Shown: positions 14,202-20,263 of the stretch, piece after piece | Layout: the number at the start of each line of letters is the position of its first letter | How positions within the stretch are numbered: the stretch's first letter is position 1 | From: a virus | Strand: one strand, 5' to 3' | DNA length: 20,263 bases | Virus record (IMG/VR): IMGVR_UViG_3300043449_001046 | Location: 1-20,263 of that record | Translations under genes and position numbers: made by a program | Notes under the pieces: generated by a model | What the model saw: only the letters and a program-made list of their open reading frames with translations | Told to the model about the DNA's origin: nothing | The model's database searches: none

Positions 14202-15233
14202 CTAGGAAGTCAAGTGTTTTGGGCAACCAAGATACGTTTCTCTGGTAACTTTTTCTCCATTTTTTAAAATCTTAAAAGCTTCGTCTTTGTTTTCTTCAAA
14301 AAATGTTTTAATTATTTTGTTATCCTTGTCTCTAAGAGCGTAATAATTAAATCCAAATTTAAATGGACAATGCCACATCGGTTTGCCGTCTTTTTTAAGA
14401 TGCCCTTTGTACTTTGCAAACCCACATGCTAATTTCCCGCTAAAAGATCCATCTGAAGGCATAGGCTTATCTGCGGCAAAATTAGAATAAGCGTCAGACT
14501 CGCTAAAGTTATCCACTACCTTTTGGACTTCAGTTAAATGGTTCTCGAAATCAGATAAGGCTGATTTATCAAGAGGCTCCATTTTTAATAAGCCAGAATT
14601 AGAAGCTCCCTCCTTTAAATCGAACTTTAGGAATAAAAATTCCATCTGCACCTTATGCTTGGGATCAAGCTTTTGAGACGCTAGGGTATACATTAAATGC
14701 TGAAGATTGTCCTCGGCATCTTTACCAGCGAATACCGCTTTGCTGGTCTTATAGTCTCTCACAATAGAGGTTTTGTCGCCATACATGAACTGGCGGTCGA
14801 TAAAACCTTTAATTCTGTATTTTTTATTCTTTTTATCAACTGTAATATCAAAGTCTCGTTCTTGAATATCTTGTGTTGGCTGCTTCTCAGAATCTCCCCA
14901 GAAGTCATATTTAAGCCCAACCAACGCCATATCTTTTATCAATTTAATATTTTCTTCGTCAGATACATTCAACCTACGGGCATGTTTGAAAACAAGCTTG
15001 CGGACAGATGGGATAACAAATATATCACTTGTTTCCAAAATGGAATCAACATACTTCTTTCTTTTTTTATTCGCGAGAACTTCTAGAACAGTATGAACTA
15101 CATTGCCACGACTAGACCCATCATTAGGCGTATCTGGCAATTTTAAAACATAGCTGCACCAATAAGACCAGCTGCATTTCTCCAATGTCTTTATTCTGCT
15201 AGCTGACAGAGCTACATGTTTATTCTCAGCCAA
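14202..15233 (-). CDS. PD-(D/E)XK nuclease, Cas4/RecB-like, with candidate Fe-S cysteines
   Basis: A 343-residue nuclease of the RecB/Cas4 branch, likely a 5'-3' or 3'-5' exonuclease for recombination or replication of phage DNA. The N-terminus LSASRIKTLEKCSWSYWCSY fits the S-x-S-x-I...F/L-x-x-C-x-x-x-(Y/W) start of the family. SSRGNVVHTVLE (H47) is the helix carrying the first catalytic His. RIKGFIDRQF (D146) and SIVRDYKTSK (D160, K162) form the PD-(D/E)XK core, with Q178 following in NLQHLMYTLA. C20/C26 near the N-terminus and C270, C289 and C337 near the C-terminus would suit the Cas4/AddB-type Fe-S staple. It overlaps the primase stop by 8 nt and the PHP-like gene begins 16 nt after its stop. 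The substrate direction cannot be read from sequence. Confidence 0.85.
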   Translation of the reverse strand: MAENKHVALSASRIKTLEKCSWSYWCSYVLKLPDTPNDGSSRGNVVHTVLEVLANKKRKKYVDSILETSDIFVIPSVRKLVFKHARRLNVSDEENIKLIKDMALVGLKYDFWGDSEKQPTQDIQERDFDITVDKKNKKYRIKGFIDRQFMYGDKTSIVRDYKTSKAVFAGKDAEDNLQHLMYTLASQKLDPKHKVQMEFLFLKFDLKEGASNSGLLKMEPLDKSALSDFENHLTEVQKVVDNFSESDAYSNFAADKPMPSDGSFSGKLACGFAKYKGHLKKDGKPMWHCPFKFGFNYYALRDKDNKIIKTFFEENKDEAFKILKNGEKVTRETYLGCPKHLTS

Positions 15234-16317
15234 GATGATCTAAAAGTTTAACGGCTCTCTCAATGAGATTCTCGGAGAACTTATTGGCAACTGCAATTTC
15301 ATGAATACTTTTAATTTGCATTTCTTTGTTGACTCGCTTCTCGACCCATTCGGCAAAAAGACCACTTTCGCCTTCAATCTGGCAAATGTGCATGTCAAAG
15401 AAATCGTTTTTAACAGGAAGTCTAATCTCAAGTTTAAAGGGATCAAATATTGAGCATAGCTGAAGATAGCTTTTGCAAGCAGAGATTAGCCCATGATTGA
15501 TATCACCTTCGTCGTCATTGTTTGAGGCTATAATAATCTTATCTGGGTCAAGAGCTACAAGTGCAGAACAAATCTTAGAAGAGATTCCGAGACCAAAAGT
15601 TACAATGGTATTTTTAAACCCTCTCTCAAAGAGAGCCATGCTATCGCCAATACTCTCTACGATAATAACAGTCTTTGTTTTTTCGATATCTTCTCTGATC
15701 TCTTCACGACCGTTTCTTTTAATATAAAGAGGGTACACCCAATCAGCACGCTTGCCCACATGTTTCCATTTTGGAAACTCAGACTCTTTATTCCAGAAAA
15801 TAGCTCGTCCAGAAAATCCATGAATCTGACCAAACTGGTTATAGATTGGAAAAACTATACGTCGAAAAAGCTGTCCAGAAGTAGCGTATCCACACTTATA
15901 AAAATTTAGAGTGTCATCGCTGATACAGTTCTTTTGATAAAAGGAAAGTTCTGGCAATAGATTATTTAAAATATCTTCTGGATAAATCTTTTCCATTTCG
16001 ATTTTTTCTTTTTGCTGTACATGGATGATATTTTGATAATCAAATTTTACATACTTATTTACTACATGCTCGTCTTTAGTATCAAGAGTAAGTTCAACAA
16101 GTCTTTGAAACGGATAACTTTTAGAGCCATTCGAAGCAAAATCAGTCCAGACTCCACTATTCTTGTAGATCTTTAATGCGGTTGAATTATCACCGCCGCG
16201 ATATAAAGCGCTAGTTCTCCAGTAGTTTCCATAATCTTTAAGCTGGTAGCCCAAAGATTCAAGGGAGCTTTTTAAAACTATTGGATCAATTGAAGTTTGG
16301 GACATCGTCATTCTCAT
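15226..16317 (-). CDS. dnaG: DnaG-type TOPRIM primase lacking zinc-ribbon cysteines
   Basis: A 363-residue primase that would lay RNA primers for the polymerase. The N-terminal 65 residues (YWRTSALYRGGDNSTALKIY, NSGVWTDFASNG) have the layout of a CHC2 zinc-binding domain, but the Cys/His ligands are replaced (SALY for CPFH, TDFA for CFGC). Residues about 152-171 (RRIVFPIYNQFGQIHGFSGR) are the RNA-polymerase basic strand. The TOPRIM domain has VIIVESIGDSMAL (E221, D225) and IIIASNNDDEG (D268, D269). The protein ends with a short helical tail (about 330-363) that may contact the helicase. It is much shorter than bacterial DnaG (about 580). It overlaps the helicase gene by 32 nt. Starts at 16317, 16311 and 16305 are all possible; AAGGA lies just before the first and 10 nt before the second. 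Confidence 0.9.
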   Translation of the reverse strand: MRMTMSQTSIDPIVLKSSLESLGYQLKDYGNYWRTSALYRGGDNSTALKIYKNSGVWTDFASNGSKSYPFQRLVELTLDTKDEHVVNKYVKFDYQNIIHVQQKEKIEMEKIYPEDILNNLLPELSFYQKNCISDDTLNFYKCGYATSGQLFRRIVFPIYNQFGQIHGFSGRAIFWNKESEFPKWKHVGKRADWVYPLYIKRNGREEIREDIEKTKTVIIVESIGDSMALFERGFKNTIVTFGLGISSKICSALVALDPDKIIIASNNDDEGDINHGLISACKSYLQLCSIFDPFKLEIRLPVKNDFFDMHICQIEGESGLFAEWVEKRVNKEMQIKSIHEIAVANKFSENLIERAVKLLDHLG

Positions 16318-17803
16318 TTGATCCTTCTAGTCTAGTTGTTCCAGTATCAGCTTGATTTACGATGTCGCGAAGATCACCGCGTTCTTTGATATCAAAATTT
16401 TCAAATTGAAGATTGATAAAATTCTTTTTTAGAGTGCCATCTGGCATTCTTACCAACTCAACCGCTCCAGCCACATCAGATCCAAGAAAGCGATTCTTAA
16501 CGAAGATGAGTTTATGAGATCCAAAATTTGGACCCTCGTCCTGTCTTTCATCTGCCGTCTTTGGCCTCAGAATAGCCATGTGAGAGCAATAATGGGTAAT
16601 CCTATCTGACATTGACACGATACCTTCGTCGTCGTTAATCGCATCGGAATTACGGTTGGTGGTAATACCGCTTCGATTAGACTGAATTGAAGTGAACATG
16701 GTAATCATTGGCTTTTGATCCTGAACGACATCTCTCTGGATAGTCTTTTTAAACTTATTGAGCATGTCGCCAATAACTTGCCATTCTGGCTTATTGCCAT
16801 CGGCATCGACTGAAGGTTTAATGTAGTCAAAGCTAAAGATCAAAGGGTTGCCGCGACCGATCTTAGAATAATAAAATCTCTTGAGATTATTAATCATTTG
16901 ATCGCTAGTCATGCCTCCTACGTTGTAGTAATAAAACTTGAGGTTTTTTACCTTATGCCAAGTTGATCTAACCCTTTCAACAACATCTTCTCCAGCCTTG
17001 CGCCAAAGCCCAGTTTCAAGCAAATGCATTGGAACATGACTCAGCGCGGCACATTGACGCATGATAACTTCTTCTTTGCTCATTTCTCCATTGTCAAAAT
17101 GAAGAACTGGAACATCATATTGAGCAGAAACTTTCGTAGTGTAATTTAACGCAAGAAGAGTCTTGCCTACGCCTGACCTAGCCACAACGACAGTAATATT
17201 ACCGGGCCTAAGAAGTGATCCGTAAATCTTATTAACTGTGGGGAATGGACCCATGAAACCAAACTCAGTAATAGGGTTATTACCGCGCTCCTCAATAACA
17301 GACTCCATCTCTTCGAAGATGTTGACTGGTTTTTCTTCATTGTTCTCATAAATATTAATAATTTTATTAAATGTAGTGTCGGCTTCTTCAATAATCTTTT
17401 GATAGCTTGAATCTGGCGCCATCTTTTTCATCCTATCTGCTACATCAAGAGCGGACGCATGAATAGATCTACGAATTGAATACTTCTTAATTTCTTTAGC
17501 GGCTAATACAGCTGTGTTTTTATTAGTCTTTCGAACAGCCAGAGATCTCAAATAATCAAAAATATCGATATTGTCTTTGAAAGAAATACCAATCTCCTTG
17601 ATTCTCTGAGCAATAATTATCTCATCGACTTTCTCATTTGACTCAATGCATTTTCTGATGATATGATAAATTGTTTTGTGAACAATTGTATCGTCAGAAT
17701 AAAAATCTGACTCCGAGATGAAGTCGCAGACTTCTGAATATGTATCTGGGAACTGTAGCAGCCCAGCTAAGAACTGCTTTTCTACTTCTAAAGAATAGAG
17801 CAT
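16286..17803 (-). CDS. dnaB: DnaB-type replicative helicase
   Basis: A 505-residue replicative helicase that unwinds DNA ahead of the replicase. The N-terminal domain (about 1-105) has the usual start (EVEKQFLAGLLQFPDTYSEV...DFYSDDTIVHKTIYHII). After a linker helix (about 105-165), the RecA-like motor has Walker A VARSGVGKTLLALNYT (about 207-222), FDNGEMSKEEVIMRQ (motif H1a, catalytic E), a Walker B-like strand LIFSFDYIKP, and MFTSIQSNRSG with the sensor Gln. The C-terminus is acidic and Asn-rich. The length is slightly above bacterial DnaB (about 470). It begins 2 nt after the 76-residue gene and overlaps the primase gene. No separate loader is visible. Confidence 0.95.
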   Translation of the reverse strand: MLYSLEVEKQFLAGLLQFPDTYSEVCDFISESDFYSDDTIVHKTIYHIIRKCIESNEKVDEIIIAQRIKEIGISFKDNIDIFDYLRSLAVRKTNKNTAVLAAKEIKKYSIRRSIHASALDVADRMKKMAPDSSYQKIIEEADTTFNKIINIYENNEEKPVNIFEEMESVIEERGNNPITEFGFMGPFPTVNKIYGSLLRPGNITVVVARSGVGKTLLALNYTTKVSAQYDVPVLHFDNGEMSKEEVIMRQCAALSHVPMHLLETGLWRKAGEDVVERVRSTWHKVKNLKFYYYNVGGMTSDQMINNLKRFYYSKIGRGNPLIFSFDYIKPSVDADGNKPEWQVIGDMLNKFKKTIQRDVVQDQKPMITMFTSIQSNRSGITTNRNSDAINDDEGIVSMSDRITHYCSHMAILRPKTADERQDEGPNFGSHKLIFVKNRFLGSDVAGAVELVRMPDGTLKKNFINLQFENFDIKERGDLRDIVNQADTGTTRLEGSNENDDVPNFN

Positions 17804-17805
17804 TA

Positions 17806-18036
17806 TTATGTAATTTCAGTCTCTTGGTTGCAGAGATATTCGTCAAGTGCTTTTTTCAAGCCCAACGAAGTGACTACAGAATCAAATCTAGTAAAGATTT
17901 GAGGCGTTCCGTTTTGAGTGCAAATACAAAGAATTAATCCTTTGTAAGACTCTGCTCCTCCAGACAGCTCATAAATCTGATCAACCATTTCCATTGGAAA
18001 TAGAAATTCTTTATCTTCTTTTTTAGATGGTGACAT
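17806..18036 (-). CDS. Small conserved phage protein in the replication operon
   Basis: A 76-residue soluble protein: SPSKKEDKEFLFPMEMVDQI, YELSGGAESYKGLILCICTQ, NGTPQIFTRFDSVVTSLGL, ending in KKALDEYLCNQETEIT. The pattern FPMEMVDQIYELSGGAE followed by a strand (GLILCI), F-x-R-FDS and L-G-L-x-KAL looks like a conserved alpha-beta family that I have met near phage replication genes but cannot name. Its start overlaps the endonuclease stop by 1 nt (TAATG), and the DnaB gene begins 2 nt after its stop, so it is co-expressed with helicase. A helicase-accessory role is only a guess from position. Confidence 0.6.
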   Translation of the reverse strand: MSPSKKEDKEFLFPMEMVDQIYELSGGAESYKGLILCICTQNGTPQIFTRFDSVVTSLGLKKALDEYLCNQETEIT

Positions 18037-18446
18037 TATAAAATTATTCCTTGTTTTTCGAAAACGTCTTTGTCAATAGTGTCCGTCTCGTATATTTCTA
18101 CCAGCTTTATACCATTTGTCAAGCAAAAATTAAGCTTTAAATCATCGCGCTTCAACTGAGATAACCAATTTTCACGGTTGTTGCTATGAAAATATGGGTT
18201 GTAGGTTTGATGCTGTTTTCCCTGAACCTCTACTGCGATCCTTTTATTTGCATTATAAATGTCTAAAGAAAGCCTAGTGCCAACGATCCTAAGCTCTTCA
18301 AACACAACATCATGTCTCCAATAGGAGAATAAAAATTGTTTTACTCTCCATTGGATATTACTTTTTGATTTAGCCTCCCAATTAATAATATATTTTTTAG
18401 CATTCCTGAGAAGCTTCTCTTTGCCGTTAAGTGTTTTGAATTTCAT
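18036..18446 (-). CDS. Small PD-(D/E)XK-like endonuclease (Vsr/DUF2726-type)
   Basis: A 136-residue protein with a restriction-endonuclease-like core: LSLDIYNANKRIAVEVQGKQ around residues 59-78 supplies D62 and E73-x-Q75, and is followed by HQTYNPYFHSN, a helix with DDLKLNFCLTNGIKLVEIYE, and a short tail. The pattern D-x(10)-E-x-Q-G-x-x-H, followed by K-x-x-x-x-x-x-G-I/Y-x-L-V-x-I, is the one seen in Vsr-like and DUF2726-like nucleases. An upstream E50/E51 could complete the site. Placed between recA and the DnaB operon, a role in cutting recombination intermediates or repair is reasonable, but the substrate is not known. It overlaps the recA end by 20 nt. Confidence 0.75.
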   Translation of the reverse strand: MKFKTLNGKEKLLRNAKKYIINWEAKSKSNIQWRVKQFLFSYWRHDVVFEELRIVGTRLSLDIYNANKRIAVEVQGKQHQTYNPYFHSNNRENWLSQLKRDDLKLNFCLTNGIKLVEIYETDTIDKDVFEKQGIIL

Positions 18447-19596
18447 TTGGCTTGGAGAAGATCATGTCTACAAAATACTTATGTAAAAAGTTAACAAGTT
18501 TTGCATCCGACTCTACAAACTCAAAGATTGCGTTTTCTCCTTGAAACTTCTCTGGAGCAGAGAAGCCATTCTCTTTTAAAGTTAACGAAAAGTCTTCCGC
18601 GACATAATACCAAGCTCCAGATCTAGTAACTAGCTCCCAGCGCATAAGCATGTCTACAATTTCTTTTTCCAGCCAAACTGACCTACCGTCAGATCTACCA
18701 TATTTAATTGGATATTGGAACTTAACTTTGCTCTTTTCGTTTGGGCTCTTTTTTATTACGACTTTGCAGAAATGCCCAATGATTGGATTTTTAACTGGAT
18801 CTGCCTTCTTAATAGAAGGGTCTTTGAGGATTACATCGCCTTCAAATCTAGGCTCAAAGTCAAAAATAAAATCAGCAAAGTGAAGAAGAGCATTGCCTCC
18901 GGTTGCGGAAGTCTGACGAATTGGAGCAGAGGTGTACGGGTCAATCTTTACATCGCTTCTAACTTGAGAGATAAAGATAGCCATATGGCCACGCTTTTGC
19001 AAAGCAATAGACATCCTCTTCATGAAGTCTGCTGCAAGAACGGCTCCTCCAGCTACCTTTTTTGATTCTTCAAACGTCTTATCCAGATCTCCTTTAGTAA
19101 TAAGCCCATCAACAGAATCAAGAATAAACATATACTTATTCTTTTCCTCGTTGTGCATTACTAATTGGCGCATAGCATCAACTACCGTCTCATAAATATT
19201 GCATTCAAAAACAAAACAAGTTCCAGCTTCCCATTCGTCAGCGTCAAAGACAAATTTAACTCCAGAGCGCTTCATCATTTCTTCGGAGAGTCTTCCTTCG
19301 GCCTTGATGTAGAAGCCCTTTGCGCCTTCTACGGTTTTAAGAAAATTCTTCATCACTTCAAGCGCAGCTGAAGTTTTGCCGCCTTCGGTAAAGCCAACGA
19401 ATCGATGCACACCAGGTCTCAGCCCTCCACCAGTAAGTAGATCAAAATTTAATGACCCAGTTGACACCTTGTAAGATACAACTTCTTCAAAATTATAATG
19501 GTCTTCCTTCTTGTTCTTTAAGAATGAATTTAAAACGCTCTTTGAGGATGCCGCTTCTGACTTAACCTCTTCTTCTTGTTTTGCTTTTTTGCTCAT
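18427..19596 (-). CDS. recA: RecA/UvsX-type strand-exchange recombinase
   Basis: A 389-residue recombinase that would form filaments on ssDNA and pair homologous strands. A charged N-terminal tail (1-35) is followed by VSTGSLNFDLLTGGGLRPGV, Walker A GFTEGGKT (68-75; usually GPESSGKT), FYIKAEGRLSEEMMKR with E100 at the catalytic Glu position, Walker B KYMFILDSVDGL (D160), AIFISQVRS, and the loop-2-like segment TSATGGNALLHFADFIFDF. The C-terminus (about 290-389) has KYGRSDGRSVWLEKEIVDML and a winged-helix-like tail resembling other phage and bacterial RecA. Its start overlaps the preceding gene's stop by 4 nt and its end overlaps the endonuclease gene by 20 nt. Confidence 0.93.
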   Translation of the reverse strand: MSKKAKQEEEVKSEAASSKSVLNSFLKNKKEDHYNFEEVVSYKVSTGSLNFDLLTGGGLRPGVHRFVGFTEGGKTSAALEVMKNFLKTVEGAKGFYIKAEGRLSEEMMKRSGVKFVFDADEWEAGTCFVFECNIYETVVDAMRQLVMHNEEKNKYMFILDSVDGLITKGDLDKTFEESKKVAGGAVLAADFMKRMSIALQKRGHMAIFISQVRSDVKIDPYTSAPIRQTSATGGNALLHFADFIFDFEPRFEGDVILKDPSIKKADPVKNPIIGHFCKVVIKKSPNEKSKVKFQYPIKYGRSDGRSVWLEKEIVDMLMRWELVTRSGAWYYVAEDFSLTLKENGFSAPEKFQGENAIFEFVESDAKLVNFLHKYFVDMIFSKPNEIQNT

Positions 19597-19940
19597 GATA
19601 AAAATTCTTTAATAGTTTTTTTAGTTTTAACTTCTGCGTCTTTGCCGATTTTCTCTTGTTGAGAAAGATCTTCTTTATGAAGACGAGTATAGTAAAATTC
19701 CTTGTGTTCAACGTCAAGTAACTTCGACTTCCAATCAGCAAACAAAAATGCTAGTGTTGGAAGTTTCTTTTCTTCTTGCAGTTGGGCGAGAAAGTCTATT
19801 CCGTATTTTTTTTCGAGTCTTTTTAAGAAGACCATCTCTTTTTGCCAAAATTTAACTGAAGCTCCTTCAGGAATTTCAACAAGATTGCCTATGATTTTTT
19901 TTCGATTAATCTTCGCCTTCATCTCCAGCCAACAAAACAC
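19593..19940 (-). CDS. Hypothetical phage protein upstream of recA
   Basis: A 115-residue (GTG start, 19940) or 109-residue (ATG start, 19922) soluble protein that I do not recognise. It is basic and mostly helical: KINRKKIIGNLVEIPEGASV, KFWQKEMVFLKRLEKKYGID, FLAQLQEEKKLPTLAFLFA, then DWKSKLLDVEHKEFYYTRL and a Lys-rich tail. GGAG sites lie close to both start candidates but too near to be ideal (2 nt before GTG, 0 nt before ATG). The stop overlaps the recA ATG by 4 nt, so it is coupled to recA. A recombination-accessory role would be a guess from position only. Confidence 0.55.
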   Translation of the reverse strand: MFCWLEMKAKINRKKIIGNLVEIPEGASVKFWQKEMVFLKRLEKKYGIDFLAQLQEEKKLPTLAFLFADWKSKLLDVEHKEFYYTRLHKEDLSQQEKIGKDAEVKTKKTIKEFLS

Positions 19941-19962
19941 AACTCCGATCTTTTGTCAAGAG

Positions 19963-20263
19963 TTATGATTTGTTTGAGGCAGCAGCAGATCCAAAATAAA
20001 ATCCAGTTATTGCAATAAGGCACTGTCTAATTTCTGATGTAATTAAATTACCAGAGATTTCGACGAAAGCTTTGGCTGATTTATCTTCTCCAACTAAGCC
20101 TAAAATGCTACCGCCATTATCATAGTCAACCTCCATATAAGTAGGAATACCTAGAATAGCCATAACAAATGGAGATATAACGATAGAGAAAATTACAGAT
20201 ACCACAATAAATTGGCGAACCATTTTACCAACGTCGCCATCTCTTTTTGAAGCTTTGTCAGCC
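19963..20263 (-). CDS. Small membrane protein, holin-like (5' partial)
   Basis: The frame stays open to the right window edge, so the true start is outside; an internal ATG at 20223 is probably not the start. The visible 99 residues read ADKASKRDGDVGKMVRQF, a hydrophobic helix IVVSVIFSIVISPFVMAILG, an acidic extracellular-type loop (YMEVDYDNGGSILGLVGEDK), and a second helix near the C-terminus (LIAITGFYFGSAAASNKS). A basic N-terminal segment, at least two helices and the ending GFYFGSAAAS recall three-helix phage/GTA holins, in which the last helix often ends G-x-x-F/W-GS. It stands next to an unknown gene rather than a lysin, so holin is only a candidate function. The stop is 22 nt before the next gene's GTG. 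Confidence 0.5.
   Translation of the reverse strand, partial: ADKASKRDGDVGKMVRQFIVVSVIFSIVISPFVMAILGIPTYMEVDYDNGGSILGLVGEDKSAKAFVEISGNLITSEIRQCLIAITGFYFGSAAASNKS

Noticed and set aside
19935-19962. TTGACA on the minus strand, a perfect -35 box before the gene at 19593-19940
   Set aside because: About 17 nt further on the sequence is TTGTTG rather than a TATAAT-like box, and similar TTGACA strings occur inside genes (for example in Leu-Thr-Asn-Gly codons).
1-20263. tRNA genes, CRISPR array, insertion sequences or integrase
   Set aside because: Intergenic gaps are too short for a tRNA, no regularly spaced repeats are seen, and no transposase or integrase motif appears in any translated gene.

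Overview
This window is a stretch of a large, AT-rich tailed bacteriophage genome, probably from an aquatic and possibly uncultured source. The evidence is a compact one-strand layout with many 1-41 nt overlaps, a nearly complete phage-type replication and recombination set, a ribonucleotide reductase, a tail-collar-domain protein and phage-type glycosyltransferases. Every gene I accept reads on the minus strand, so transcription runs from high to low coordinates. The two end genes (1-364 and 19963-20263) are cut by the window edges. There is no gap longer than about 75 bases between genes. I see no tRNA, CRISPR array, insertion sequence or integrase.

In transcription order, the first block (20263 to about 10260) is a replication/recombination operon: a small membrane protein (partial), a 115-codon unknown, a RecA/UvsX-type recombinase, a small PD-(D/E)XK-like endonuclease, a 76-residue unknown, a DnaB-type helicase, a TOPRIM primase, a Cas4/RecB-like nuclease with candidate Fe-S cysteines, and a bacterial-type replicase (DNA polymerase III alpha). 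The replicase is split into a PHP-like ORF, a DEDDh exonuclease ORF and a polymerase-core ORF, joined by ATGA start/stop overlaps. The order PHP-exonuclease-polymerase recalls Gram-positive PolC, but the polymerase itself looks DnaE-like.

The second block (10253 to 6654) holds a ClpA/ClpC-type AAA+ unfoldase with a possible ClpP-docking loop, a choline-kinase/aminoglycoside-phosphotransferase-like protein with an altered metal-binding motif, and a small unknown. It ends at a clear intrinsic terminator (6621-6648).

The third block (6606 to 4753) carries small proteins: a two-helix membrane protein, a 70-residue basic/Cys protein, a 125-residue conserved phage protein, a tail-collar protein and a 152-residue protein that may bind nucleic acid. 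A 40-bp imperfect repeat encoding a short C-terminal tail (DEN-x-x-SKVIIE-stop) occurs twice here.

The last block (4756 to 1) is a surface/sugar and nucleotide module. It begins with a GT4-type glycosyltransferase carrying a zinc-ribbon insert, a DUF4214-like domain and the first half of a GT9 domain. The second half of the GT9 domain is in the next ORF, shifted by one base. Then come a candidate single-strand annealing protein, a GNAT acetyltransferase and the 5' end of nrdA. Functional calls rest on motifs read by eye; no database search was possible.
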